Shown: positions 5,971-14,753 of the stretch, in pieces
Layout of the letters: each line of letters begins with the position of its first letter
How positions within the stretch are numbered: the first letter of the stretch is position 1
Virus record (IMG/VR): IMGVR_UViG_3300042306_000111
Coordinates: 1-22,900 of that record
Source: a virus
Reading direction: 5' to 3' (one strand)
Length of the DNA stretch: 22,900 nucleotides
Made by a program: the position numbers and the translations under genes
Notes under the pieces: generated by a model
The model's database searches: none
What the model was told of the DNA's origin: nothing
The model's input: only the letters and a program-made list of their open reading frames with translations

Positions 5971-6956
5971 AATTACTGATACTTACGGACGGAATGAATG
6001 GTGTAGTTTACCACCGATTATTCACGCCACACTTACGGATGCAACTTGACGGACAAGCGGATGTCAGCGTTTGCCAATCACAAGAGGAATGGCTCACACT
6101 TGACTACACCCAATTTGATGTGATCATCTTCTCACGATGGCTTGGTACAAAGCATTATGATGTGTTAAAAAAGATTGCTGATTCAGGCACTCCCTATGTT
6201 GTGGACATTGACGATTATTGGGTGCTTCCAAAATACAACCCGGCATATTGGAACTATCGCAAAGGAATCAAGCAAGGTGTAAAGGATGCCATCAATTACG
6301 CTGATGCGGTAATCACTACAACTCCAGCACTCGCCAAAGAGATTCGGCAGATCAACGAGAATGTGACTGTTGTTTCCAACTGCCTTGACCTAACCCACAA
6401 ACAATGGGAAGCCCAACCACAACCAAGAACGGACAAAATCAAAGTCGGATGGGTTGGTGGAGTTACACACGAGGAGGACTTGAAGCTCATTGCTGAGGAG
6501 ATCAAAGGAATGGACATTGAGTTCTACATCTGCGGTTATACACCAGGAGAGATTTGGAATCGGATTGCCAAGAGTATGCCTGATGCTAAGATTGTGGAAG
6601 GCACAACCGTGTTTGAATACGGTGAGGTGTACAAGCACTTTGACATCGTGGTCGCACCCTTGCAAAATACCAAGTTTAACAACTGCAAATCGGAACTGAA
6701 GATACTGGAAGCGAGTGCCTACAAAAAGCCAATCATTTGTTCTGCCGTCTTGCCTTACCTGTATCACACCGCAAACGATGGGGTGCTATTTCTTCCACGC
6801 AACCAATGGAGATCAGGCATTCAGAAACTGATTGATGCCGGTCACGGAGTTCGTCAGTCAATGGGTCAAAGCAACTACGACTACTGCAACAAGCATCACA
6901 ACCTTGCACTCCACAACTTGACGAGAATGTCGGTGTATCAAAGCTTATGCAAATAA
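5967..6956 (+). CDS. Glycosyltransferase, GT-B fold (GT4-like)
   Basis: A 329-residue protein with two Rossmann-like halves. The N-terminal half includes VVYHRL (about 13-18), FSRWLG, and VDIDDYWVLP (about 78-87), then ADAVITTTPALAKEI (about 112-126), typical of GT4-like enzymes. The second half starts at IKVGWVGG (about 158-165) and holds FDIVVAPLQNTKFNNCKSEL (about 224-243) and ILEASAYKKPII, the donor-sugar binding E-x-x-A-x-x-x-P arrangement. It overlaps the upstream GT by four bases and the large terminase start by ten. The substrate is unknown. A functional pair with the preceding enzyme is inferred from coupling. Confidence 0.85.
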   Translation: MKLLILTDGMNGVVYHRLFTPHLRMQLDGQADVSVCQSQEEWLTLDYTQFDVIIFSRWLGTKHYDVLKKIADSGTPYVVDIDDYWVLPKYNPAYWNYRKGIKQGVKDAINYADAVITTTPALAKEIRQINENVTVVSNCLDLTHKQWEAQPQPRTDKIKVGWVGGVTHEEDLKLIAEEIKGMDIEFYICGYTPGEIWNRIAKSMPDAKIVEGTTVFEYGEVYKHFDIVVAPLQNTKFNNCKSELKILEASAYKKPIICSAVLPYLYHTANDGVLFLPRNQWRSGIQKLIDAGHGVRQSMGQSNYDYCNKHHNLALHNLTRMSVYQSLCK

Positions 6957-8134
6957 ACTACACACGACCATATCTAACCAACTACCAAAAGGACATCCTT
7001 GACTGCGATGCCCGTTTCACTATTACGGCTGCGAGTACCAAGACAGGCAAGACCGCATCACATATCATTTGGCTCTTTGAACAAGCACTCCAATGCAAAG
7101 ATGGTCAGTCGGTGTGGTGGGTTGCTCCAGTTTACCAACAAGCGGAGATTGCATTCCGAAGGATGAAGAACCAAGTCACGGACAAGAACTTCTTTATCAG
7201 CAACGAAACAAAACTATTGTTGACCTTGCCAACGGGATCACGGATTGAGTTCAAGTCAGGTGAGAAGCCGGACAACCTTTATGGTGATGATGTCTATGCT
7301 GCCGTGATTGACGAGGCATCAAGGATGCGTGAGGAATCGTGGTACGCACTGCGTTCAACTTTGACTGCAACACAAGGCAAATGCAAACTGATCGGGAATG
7401 TCAAAGGCAAGAAGAATTGGTTCTACAAATTAGGTGAGAGAGCAAGGCAAGGAGAAGCCGAATACAAGTATTTCAAAATAACGGCATACGATGCAGCAAG
7501 GGAAGGCATCATCTCGGAGAAAGAGATTGAACAAGCCAAGCGTGATCTACCTGATTATGTCTTTCGTGAACTCTACCTTGCAGAACCAGCAGATGACAAG
7601 TCCAATCCGTTCGGCTTGGATGCAATCCGCAAATGTTACCGACCAATATCATCAATGCCGGTTGTTGCTTGGGGAGTGGATTTGGCAAAATACTCGGATT
7701 ACACGGTGATAATCGGACTGGATGCAAACAACTGTGTGTGTTTCTGCGAGAGATTCCAAGCGGATTGGTCAGTCACTCAAGCGAGGATTGTAAAACTGAT
7801 TGGCAACACACCATCGTTTGTGGATTCAACCGGGGTTGGAGATCCTATCGTTGAACAACTCCAGCGACTTTGTCAAAGAGTCAAGGGATTCAAGTTCACA
7901 TCGCAAAGCAAACAACAGTTGATTGAAGGACTCGTGATGTCGGTGCAACAAACCGATGTCTTTTTCCCTGAAGAACCGATTGGCTCGGAGATGGAGAACT
8001 TTGAATTTGAGTACACAAGAACGGGTGTGCGATATACTGCACCGCCCGGTCTACACGATGACTGTGTAATGGCTCTTGCACTTGCCGTTGATTGCAAAGC
8101 CCACAATAGACCAGGCACTTTTTACTTCGCATAA
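6947..8134 (+). CDS. terL: Terminase large subunit (ATPase and nuclease)
   Basis: A 395-residue packaging motor that pumps DNA into proheads and cuts it. Walker A is AASTKTGKT (28-36). Walker B is VYAAVIDEAS with Asp122-Glu123. A coupling-type segment CKLIGNVKG is at about 136-144. The RNase-H-like nuclease begins at WGVDLAKYSDYT (Asp245), continues with FVDSTGVGDP (Asp293), and ends with HDDCVMALALA (His370, Asp371-372), giving the three acidic sites. The length is normal for the short T4/Terminase_6-like class. The ATG lies inside the end of the glycosyltransferase gene. Directly downstream come tail genes rather than a portal gene. Confidence 0.93.
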   Translation: MQINYTRPYLTNYQKDILDCDARFTITAASTKTGKTASHIIWLFEQALQCKDGQSVWWVAPVYQQAEIAFRRMKNQVTDKNFFISNETKLLLTLPTGSRIEFKSGEKPDNLYGDDVYAAVIDEASRMREESWYALRSTLTATQGKCKLIGNVKGKKNWFYKLGERARQGEAEYKYFKITAYDAAREGIISEKEIEQAKRDLPDYVFRELYLAEPADDKSNPFGLDAIRKCYRPISSMPVVAWGVDLAKYSDYTVIIGLDANNCVCFCERFQADWSVTQARIVKLIGNTPSFVDSTGVGDPIVEQLQRLCQRVKGFKFTSQSKQQLIEGLVMSVQQTDVFFPEEPIGSEMENFEFEYTRTGVRYTAPPGLHDDCVMALALAVDCKAHNRPGTFYFA

Positions 8135-8135
8135 T

Positions 8136-8696
8136 ATGAATTGGAAAAACATAACCATCCACCAACTGCAAGAGATTCACTCTTGTCGTGATATGTCTGA
8201 CCTTGAGAGGCAGATGAACATCCTTGCCATTGCTTTGAATCTTTCAATGGATGAGGTAGAATCAATGACCCTTGACAAGCTAACAAACGAGTTTGCAAAG
8301 TTGTCCTTCTTAAATGACCTACCCAAAGCACCCATTCAATTTATGTTCAAACTGCGTGGTCGTTACTTCCGATTAGCCAAAACGCCAAACGAGATGTGTG
8401 GTCACCACTTCATCGAACTCCAGCAAGTATTCAACGGAGATGTCATTGAGTCGCTGAATAAGATTGTTGCCTTGCTTTCGGTTGAGGTGGATTTCTTTGG
8501 AAGGAACAAGAAGGTCGTTGATGCTCAGGCACACTATGAGGATAAATGTGAGTTGATGATGCACTTGCCTGTTCCGCTTCCGTACACTTATGCTCTTTTT
8601 TTTTTGGAAGTTTATCCCGAATTATTGAAAAATATCCTTTGCTCTTTGAAGGAGGAGATGAAGGAGATGACCGAGCAGTTGACCAAAGCCCAATAG
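8136..8696 (+). CDS. Tail assembly chaperone, zero-frame product (G-like)
   Basis: The ATG at 8136, one base after the terminase stop, is preferred to an in-frame ATG at 8076 inside that gene; it gives 186 residues starting MNWKNITIHQLQEI. The N-terminal DLERQMNILAIALNLS...ESMTLDKL pattern, the middle FRLAKTP, and ALFFLEVYPELL near the end resemble tail assembly chaperones of Bacteroidota phages, which hold the tape measure protein during tail tube growth. The gene sits four genes ahead of the tape measure. At residues 154-157 the DNA has a T10 run; a -1 slip there leads into the next frame and would give a fusion of about 253 residues. The zero frame continues 30 codons past the run to its own stop. 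Confidence 0.7.
   Translation: MNWKNITIHQLQEIHSCRDMSDLERQMNILAIALNLSMDEVESMTLDKLTNEFAKLSFLNDLPKAPIQFMFKLRGRYFRLAKTPNEMCGHHFIELQQVFNGDVIESLNKIVALLSVEVDFFGRNKKVVDAQAHYEDKCELMMHLPVPLPYTYALFFLEVYPELLKNILCSLKEEMKEMTEQLTKAQ
8596..8605 (+). promoter_or_regulatory. Candidate -1 ribosomal frameshift site (T10)
   Basis: Ten T in the zero frame read as ctT TTT TTT TTG. Both T_TTT_TTT (8597-8603) and T_TTT_TTG (8600-8606) allow both tRNAs to re-pair after a -1 slip. The -1 frame is open from 8552 to 8893 and its first possible start is a TTG at 8639, with no ATG until about 8762. This matches the G/GT system of tail chaperones. A purine-rich GGAGGAGATGAAGGAG stretch follows about 45 bases downstream. 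Polymerase slippage or a sequencing indel in the homopolymer are alternatives. Confidence 0.6.
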
Positions 8697-8896
8697 TTTG
8701 GCTGGAGATAGTTGACAAGATTGTCAAAGGTGATCGCACCAAATGGGATTTCATACTGGAGATGCCGTTGATTGAGTTCTTGAATTCAATGGCATTCTAC
8801 AAAGCCAAGACCAAAGAACGGCAGAAGCGTTTGGAGGATGCTGCCGGGAAAGGATTCAATCCCTACATCGTTGCTTGTCTGAACGAGATGATTTGA
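8603..8896 (+). CDS. Tail assembly chaperone, frameshifted C-terminal part (T-like)
   Basis: This is the -1 frame downstream of the T10 run, about 97 codons. It begins F-G-S-L-S-R-I-I-E-K-Y-P-L-L-F and goes on to VWLEIVDKIVKGDRTKWD, PLIEFLNSMAFYKAKTKER and a basic end. The W..I...A/V.GD......LP..EFLN pattern is what I expect of the T-like part of tail chaperones, which contacts tail tube subunits. If translated alone it would need the TTG at 8639, which would cut off the IIEKYP helix. The lack of an ATG and the continuity of the frame to the slip site favour a fusion with the preceding gene. Confidence 0.6.
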   Translation, partial: FGSLSRIIEKYPLLFEGGDEGDDRAVDQSPIVWLEIVDKIVKGDRTKWDFILEMPLIEFLNSMAFYKAKTKERQKRLEDAAGKGFNPYIVACLNEMI

Positions 8897-8914
8897 AACG
8901 AATGAGGCAATCGG

Positions 8915-8925
8915 CTATTTTTTAG
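8915..8925 (+). promoter_or_regulatory. CTATTT leader motif before the tail gene
   Basis: CTATTTTTTAG ends one base before the GTG start at 8927, and TTTG stands at 8892-8895, 20 bases upstream of TATTTTTT. This is close to the Bacteroidota promoter form TTTG-N19-TAnnTTTG. If used, transcription would start near the GTG, giving a nearly leaderless mRNA. Related motifs lie at 14744, 17439 and 22655. Confidence 0.35.
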
Positions 8926-8926
8926 C

Positions 8927-10060
8927 GTGGCTCTATCAATCACCCAACAACCCGATTCGTACGCACCAGGATTCAACGACACGAATTTCGTGATCACTGA
9001 GTCAAGCGGTGGTATCTACACCAAAGACAATTTCAAGTTCATTGCAAATGTCAAAGTCGCAGCGACATCCGTTGCCAAGTTAAAAGCACCCATCTACTTT
9101 GGAAGTACAAACAAGGGGGTGTTCAACATTGGTCGCATCCTTGAGAGTTATGTGAGCAACGATTGGAATTTTGCAGATACATCGCCAAGCGGTTGCGTGG
9201 ATTCCTTCAGCGATTACGAAGTGGAGTTTGGGTATGAGTATTCACCATCAGCAACGGGAACAATCACGGAGTATCTTGACTTGACTTCCGCAACTGGAAC
9301 TGTTTGGAATGCTGCCTTGAATCCGTTTGATTTGGTCACTTACTCACAAGCTCAATATCTTGCCACATCATCATCAGCAAAGTTCTTGACAAATGTCAGA
9401 ACAAGATACATCCATCGCACTCAGAAGGATTGGCTCTATGCTTTGAAAGGTGATGCCACAAGCGTTGTAATTACCTACTCCGATGCAAGTACCCAAACAT
9501 TCACATTGCCTTCGTCTAAGGTCGTGAGAATACCTGTGGGAAGCCAACTGACAATACCCGGTGCAGCGACTTACTTTGATGTGGTCTTGAAACTTGGTGG
9601 AACTGAAAAATCGGAAACCTATCGCATCAACATCAAAGACGAGTGCAGTAAATACGAAACAACGGATATCTTCTTTATGAACCGACTCGGAGGATTTGAT
9701 TCCTTCCGTTTTAATATGGTTAGACGAGATACATTTGAGGTTGCGAGAAAGCAATTCCAATCCAATCCGTACACACTCGGTGCAACATACGGTTATGAAA
9801 CAAGTGTTCGCACACGATCAAACTATCATACAACTGCAAGTCAGAAAGTCAAACTCACAAGCAATTGGATTGATGACACCGAATCAATTTGGTTGCGTGA
9901 TCTAATTGAATCTCCGGTGGTGTATATGTATGACGGTACTTTGTATGCGGTCAACATTGACAATGCAACCTACGAGCAAAAGAAGGGTGTTCAAGACAAG
10001 TTGTTCAACCTTGAACTTGATGTTACCTTGTCATTCGCTGACAAATCGCAACGACTATGA
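8927..10060 (+). CDS. Tail protein, probable distal tail/baseplate component
   Basis: A 377-residue mostly beta-strand protein. The GTG at 8927 is taken because the frame has no better start and it gives the N-terminus MALSITQQPDSYAPGFNDTNF. From memory, similar proteins occur beside tape-measure genes in Bacteroidota siphophages. The C-terminal part carries the recognisable segment FMNRLGGFDSFRFNMV (about 250-265) and later IWLRDLIESPVVYMYD (about 324-339). No signal peptide or membrane segment is seen. It overlaps the next large tail gene by an ATGA. Function as a distal tail or baseplate hub element is inferred from position; a portal function is not supported by its beta-rich composition. 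Confidence 0.6.
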   Translation: MALSITQQPDSYAPGFNDTNFVITESSGGIYTKDNFKFIANVKVAATSVAKLKAPIYFGSTNKGVFNIGRILESYVSNDWNFADTSPSGCVDSFSDYEVEFGYEYSPSATGTITEYLDLTSATGTVWNAALNPFDLVTYSQAQYLATSSSAKFLTNVRTRYIHRTQKDWLYALKGDATSVVITYSDASTQTFTLPSSKVVRIPVGSQLTIPGAATYFDVVLKLGGTEKSETYRINIKDECSKYETTDIFFMNRLGGFDSFRFNMVRRDTFEVARKQFQSNPYTLGATYGYETSVRTRSNYHTTASQKVKLTSNWIDDTESIWLRDLIESPVVYMYDGTLYAVNIDNATYEQKKGVQDKLFNLELDVTLSFADKSQRL

Positions 10061-12789
10061 TCAGGTTACTTGTCAATAACTCACCAGTTGACCTATCGGC
10101 TAACTTTGACATTCTCATCTCCAAGTCAATTGCTGACATCAAGTCACCTGAAACAAGGTCAAGTGAGTGGACAAAGACGGTTGTGATTCCTGGTACTCGT
10201 GCAAACAACAAGTTATTTGGTCACATCTTTGAGGTTGAACAAACCATTCAAGGAACTACGCAGTTTGCACCCGATTTCAATCCGAATAAGAAAGCGGATG
10301 TCGTGGTGTTGCTTGATGAGATTGAGCAGATGCGTGGATTCATCAGGTTGATTCAAATCAATGTGCTGGATTCAACGGACATCCAATATGAATGTTCACT
10401 ACACGGACAAACGGCAGATCTATTCACGACCATCGCAGACCGAAAATTGAATGTATTAGAATTTAGCGAGTACAATCACTCCTTGTCTTCAGGCAACATC
10501 TTTGATTCGTGGGATACAAGCATTGTCAAGAACGGAAGCTCACAGGCTTTTGCTTATGGTGAGGGGTATGTGTATTCAATGATTGACAAAGGTCATGTCA
10601 GAAGTATTGCATATTGGCAGTACAACGAACTCACACCTTGTCTTTATGCCAAGACCATCATTGACAAGATATTCACAAACGCTGGGTATTCATACACCAA
10701 CGATTCCTTCTTTAATACTGACCGATTCAAGAGGTTGATTGTGCCACCACCAAACGGATTGATTGCATCGTCTACGCAATTGACAAGCCGATTGTTTTTG
10801 GCAAGTCGGTTGACAACCTCGCAATCATTGCCTTTGGGAACTACGCTGATATTCAACAACGATACAAGCGGTGGGGCTTTTGACAATGGTGCGAACTACA
10901 ACCCCACTACTGGTGCTTATACTGTCCCCGTTGGTGGTACTTATTCTTTCTTCTTGGGATTGGGTATGACCTTGACACTTGATCCTTCATACCGCCCAGT
11001 ATCTCAAGCGGAGATAGACATCAACATTGGGATGTATGTCGATGGAGTTTTGCAATCAACAAAGTACATTTCAGTTGATCCAAATGCAATGCCATCTTCG
11101 TTGGACTACGGGTTTACAAATGTTGCACTTTCCACCAGCGATGTTGTGACTTTTAAGTTAGCACAAGTATACGATTGGGCTGATCAGTACACATTGACAA
11201 ATGCGGATTTCACATTAAATCTAACTGTCGGTTCAACGATTCAGAATGACATTACCGCTTACACCTTCCAGTATGGGGAAACCGTTGATTTCGGAATCTT
11301 CTTTAATACGGAAGTTAAGCAGAGTGAGATGCTGATGTCGTTTGTCAAGATGTTCAACTTATACATTGAGCCAAGCCAAGACCAACCAAAGGTTCTGAGG
11401 ATTGTTCCCCGTGACGATTTCTACAACGGAGTGAATGTGGATTGGACAAAGAAGTTGGACTACTCCCAACCCGTTGAGATTATTCCAATGGGTGAATTAG
11501 ATGCGAATCCTTATGTCTTTACTTACAAACAAGGAAAGGATGATGGAAATGTAAGCTACCAGGAGAACTATCAAACCACCTACGGACAAAGAACCTATCA
11601 GGTAGACAACGATTTTGTCAAAAGTGAAAAGAAAATTGAGATTGTTTTTGTACCTACGCAAATCAGGAACTACGACATTGGACAAAAGAACCTTGTGTTG
11701 TCAGCGGTTGAGGGCAAAGATGATGGAGATTTGAGGGTATTATACTACGGTGGTTTGACAAATGGTGTAAGTGTGCGATTCCTTCCATCATTTGCTCGTA
11801 CTTTTTCCTTGAGTGCGCAGAGAGTGAAGACAGCAATTCCCTTGACAATTCATTATGATTCACTTTCAAACCCTACAATTGACCTTTTGTTTGGAATGCC
11901 CAGAGAAGTGGGTATCGGTGCAGGATACAATTACACCAATTCAAACCTTGTCACTAACTACTACTACCGATTCATCACCGAGATCACCAATAAGAACTCC
12001 AAGATTGTAAGAGCTTATTTCAGAATTACGCCATCGGATTGGTTCAACTTGCGATTTAGCAATTTGTATTTCTTTGAAGGACAATACTGGAGATTGAACA
12101 AGGTCAACGATTACAATCCGGTTGAAGAAGGTGTTTATGAGTGTGAATTCCTTTTGGCTCAATTCATTCCACCAGCGGCAATCACGATCAAAAAAATGGG
12201 TGCTGGAACTGCTCAAGGGTCGCACACCGATGTCTATGGTGATGTGTATCCCGGTGGTCAATTTCCAATCAAACCTGGTATTAAAGGGGTTAGCGTTGGA
12301 ACAAGCGAAGGAAGTGGTGTTTTTGTTGGTGAAAACTTCAGCGGAAACGGCATTAACAATAGTGGATTTGGATCAACAAACATTCATTATCCTAATGGGG
12401 TTGATGGGTCGGTTGTTCTTGTTTCAAATGATTTTGAACCTACCAAACCTGATACACTCTATATCGGAAACTTTGAGATGTATCCAAACTATTTGAGTGG
12501 TGGTGCAGTTACAACCGTATCAGCAAACTATTCGGCAACAAAATATGATTGGTTAATTATAGCGTCAACAACTGCCGGGAATTTTACCATCACTCTACCT
12601 GACCCAAGCGGATTAAGTGGCAAAACTTGGATAATCAAAAAGCCTTTGGCTGGTCATCAAGTGACCATTGACACGGCAACTGCTGCTCAAATAGACGGCA
12701 GCGACACGCACACACAAACAGCACATCATTCATACGATGTCATCACTACTGATGGCGTTCAATTTTACATAATAGCAGAAGGACACTAA
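10057..12789 (+). CDS. Large tail/baseplate protein
   Basis: A 910-residue protein, the largest in the window. The N-terminus has IRLLVNNSPVDLSANFDILI and then ADIKSPETRSSEWTKTVVIP (28-47), a pattern I recall from large tail proteins of Bacteroidota phages. Next come FNPNKKADVVVL and a mixed beta domain, with a beta-rich region around 240-380. LRIVPRDDFYNGVNVDWTKK lies at about 448-467, and the C-terminal 90 residues (TTAGNFTITLPDPSGLSGKTW onward) look like a small beta domain found at tips of phage fibres. It probably forms the central baseplate or tail tip, with a receptor-facing end. It overlaps the tape-measure start by one base (TAATG). Confidence 0.65.
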   Translation: MIRLLVNNSPVDLSANFDILISKSIADIKSPETRSSEWTKTVVIPGTRANNKLFGHIFEVEQTIQGTTQFAPDFNPNKKADVVVLLDEIEQMRGFIRLIQINVLDSTDIQYECSLHGQTADLFTTIADRKLNVLEFSEYNHSLSSGNIFDSWDTSIVKNGSSQAFAYGEGYVYSMIDKGHVRSIAYWQYNELTPCLYAKTIIDKIFTNAGYSYTNDSFFNTDRFKRLIVPPPNGLIASSTQLTSRLFLASRLTTSQSLPLGTTLIFNNDTSGGAFDNGANYNPTTGAYTVPVGGTYSFFLGLGMTLTLDPSYRPVSQAEIDINIGMYVDGVLQSTKYISVDPNAMPSSLDYGFTNVALSTSDVVTFKLAQVYDWADQYTLTNADFTLNLTVGSTIQNDITAYTFQYGETVDFGIFFNTEVKQSEMLMSFVKMFNLYIEPSQDQPKVLRIVPRDDFYNGVNVDWTKKLDYSQPVEIIPMGELDANPYVFTYKQGKDDGNVSYQENYQTTYGQRTYQVDNDFVKSEKKIEIVFVPTQIRNYDIGQKNLVLSAVEGKDDGDLRVLYYGGLTNGVSVRFLPSFARTFSLSAQRVKTAIPLTIHYDSLSNPTIDLLFGMPREVGIGAGYNYTNSNLVTNYYYRFITEITNKNSKIVRAYFRITPSDWFNLRFSNLYFFEGQYWRLNKVNDYNPVEEGVYECEFLLAQFIPPAAITIKKMGAGTAQGSHTDVYGDVYPGGQFPIKPGIKGVSVGTSEGSGVFVGENFSGNGINNSGFGSTNIHYPNGVDGSVVLVSNDFEPTKPDTLYIGNFEMYPNYLSGGAVTTVSANYSATKYDWLIIASTTAGNFTITLPDPSGLSGKTWIIKKPLAGHQVTIDTATAAQIDGSDTHTQTAHHSYDVITTDGVQFYIIAEGH

Positions 12790-14741
12790 TGGCACTAAAC
12801 GCAACGATTGACTTAACCGTCAAAAAGCCCGACTTCAAATCAATGAAGGCGGAAATAAAGGAACTGACCATCGCAGCTCAACAGGCGGTGATGCAGTTCG
12901 GTGAGTTCTCACCTGAAGCAAAAAAGGCGGAAGCCACACTTGCATCAGCTCGTGATAAAATGGATGACTTTAATGATCGTGTGAAAGCGGTCAATCCCGA
13001 TAAGTTTTCACAATTGAACACAGTTGTTTCCGGTGTTGCCAATGGATTCCAAGCAGCACAAGGTGCGATGGCATTGTTCGGAAACGAATCAAAGGACTTT
13101 GAGAAGACGATGATAAAGTTGCAAGGTGCAATGGCATTGACACAAGGTCTTGAAGGATTAGGAAAAGTTCAACAACAATTTCGGGCAATTTTTTCAAGTA
13201 TTGCTGTTGGTGCAAAACAAGCATTTGCAGCAATTAGAGTAGGTATCGGCTCAACAGGTATCGGATTGATTCTTGTTGCACTTGGGGCAATCGTTGCTTA
13301 TTGGGATGAGATTAAAGAGGCGGTGACTGGTGTCGATTCAGAGCAAAAGAAACTTTTAACTGATTCAAAAGCACAAGAAAAAGTTGAACAAGATAAACTT
13401 GATACATTAAACGGACAAGATAGCATCTTGAAGTTGCAAGGATTGACCGAAGAAGAAATTCTCAAACTTAAAATTCAACAAACGAGTGCGGTCATCACCC
13501 AACTTGAGGCACAATTATCCGCCCAAGAAACGATGAAACAAGCTCAGATGGATGCTGCTCAAAGAAACCAAGATATCCTCAAAGGAGTAATTGAGTTCTT
13601 GACATTTCCTCTTACAATGTTGCTCAAGACAATTGACAATGTTGGAAAAGCATTGGGACAAGATTTCGGATTGCAAGATGCATTTAGTGGCACTTTGGCA
13701 AAAATGGTGTTTGATCCAAAGTCAGTAGAAAAGGAAGCCGATGCAGCAATCGCAGAAACCAAGAAACAACTGAACACACTCAAGAACACAAACGCCGGAT
13801 ATCAACTTTCAATCAATGCCATTCATACAAAAGCAGCGGAGGACAAAAAGAAGATTAACGATGATGCTGCACAAAAAGAATTGGATGATGCTGCTAAACT
13901 TGCTGATGAGAAAAAGAAAATCACCGATGATACATTGGCAGCGGAAGCATCCGCAAGAGATGCAGCACGACAAAAAGAACTGGCATTGCTGACTGATGAA
14001 TCGGATAGAATTCAAAAAGAATATGAGAACAAATTAGCCGCACTTGAAGAAGCAAAAGCAGCGGAACTGAAAGCCATCGGTGACAATGCAGAAGCCAAAG
14101 CAGCCATTGAGCGAAAGTATAACGACTTGCAAATCGTGGCAACTGCGGAAGTGGATGCAGCAGAACTCAAACTTGCAGATGATAAAAGATTAAAGCAAAA
14201 GGAGATTGATGATCAACAAGCAGCCGACCAGGCAAAAGCAACTGCCGACCAAATTGCAAACGAGGAAGCATTGGCAGCAGCAAAAGACCAAATGATCGGA
14301 GCAACGAGGGATGCCGTATCGGCACTTGGTGCAATGTTCAAAGAAGGTAGTGATGCAGCAAAAGCCGCAGCATTGGTTGACATTGCAATCGGTACTGGTG
14401 TTGGATTTATCAATGCATTAGACATCGCACAAAAAGGAGCAAAGGCAACAGGACCAGCAGCACCATTTGCATTCCCGATATTCTACGCATCGCAAATTGC
14501 TGCGGTGTTGGGAGCAGCAAACAAGGCAAGAGCAATCTTAAAAAGTGGCAAAGGCGGTGGGTCAGCATCAGCACCATCACAAATGGGTGGAGGTGGAGCT
14601 CCGCAAATGGCAGCACCACAAGTAAGCTCAACACTTCCAACAGTAAGCGGATTTGATACCAAAGTATTTGTGACTGAAGGTGACATCCGCAGAACAAGTG
14701 ATCGTGTAGATTCCACCAAAAAAGTATCCGTTGTAAAATAA
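12789..14741 (+). CDS. Tail tape measure protein
   Basis: A 650-residue protein that sets tail length and is expelled ahead of the DNA. It has an alpha-helical N-terminal part (1-120), a hydrophobic stretch GIGLILVALGAIVAYW at about 157-172, a long Ala/Lys/Glu/Asp-rich coiled coil (about 340-500), a second weakly hydrophobic Ala-rich part (about 510-595), and a Gly/Ser/Pro-rich end (about 596-625). This combination is the usual tape-measure layout. By the general rule of about 0.15 nm per residue, it would specify a tail of roughly 100 nm, at the short end for siphophages; this is an inference. It follows the baseplate gene at a TAATG junction and is followed by head genes. Confidence 0.82.
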   Translation: MALNATIDLTVKKPDFKSMKAEIKELTIAAQQAVMQFGEFSPEAKKAEATLASARDKMDDFNDRVKAVNPDKFSQLNTVVSGVANGFQAAQGAMALFGNESKDFEKTMIKLQGAMALTQGLEGLGKVQQQFRAIFSSIAVGAKQAFAAIRVGIGSTGIGLILVALGAIVAYWDEIKEAVTGVDSEQKKLLTDSKAQEKVEQDKLDTLNGQDSILKLQGLTEEEILKLKIQQTSAVITQLEAQLSAQETMKQAQMDAAQRNQDILKGVIEFLTFPLTMLLKTIDNVGKALGQDFGLQDAFSGTLAKMVFDPKSVEKEADAAIAETKKQLNTLKNTNAGYQLSINAIHTKAAEDKKKINDDAAQKELDDAAKLADEKKKITDDTLAAEASARDAARQKELALLTDESDRIQKEYENKLAALEEAKAAELKAIGDNAEAKAAIERKYNDLQIVATAEVDAAELKLADDKRLKQKEIDDQQAADQAKATADQIANEEALAAAKDQMIGATRDAVSALGAMFKEGSDAAKAAALVDIAIGTGVGFINALDIAQKGAKATGPAAPFAFPIFYASQIAAVLGAANKARAILKSGKGGGSASAPSQMGGGGAPQMAAPQVSSTLPTVSGFDTKVFVTEGDIRRTSDRVDSTKKVSVVK

Positions 14742-14743
14742 CG

Positions 14744-14753
14744 CTATTTAGAG
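14744..14753 (+). promoter_or_regulatory. CTATTT leader motif before the head genes
   Basis: CTATTTAGAG, preceded by CG, lies between the tape-measure stop and the protease ATG. It matches the 8915 and 17439 motifs in its first six bases and in distance to the start, but no TTTG box stands about 19-21 bases upstream. It could be a weak promoter at the tail/head boundary. Confidence 0.25.

Noticed and set aside
8639-8896. Independent gene starting at TTG 8639
   Set aside because: The start is a TTG with no upstream ribosome site and would remove part of a helix; fusion through the T10 slip site explains the frame better.
8927-12789. Portal protein among the two large genes after the terminase
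   Set aside because: Both are beta-rich with tail/baseplate-like segments and lack the helical wing, stem and clip pattern of portals.
13809-14719. Minus-strand ORFs within the tape measure gene
   Set aside because: They mirror the Ala/Lys/Glu-rich repeats of the coiled coil and have no start context or recognisable content.
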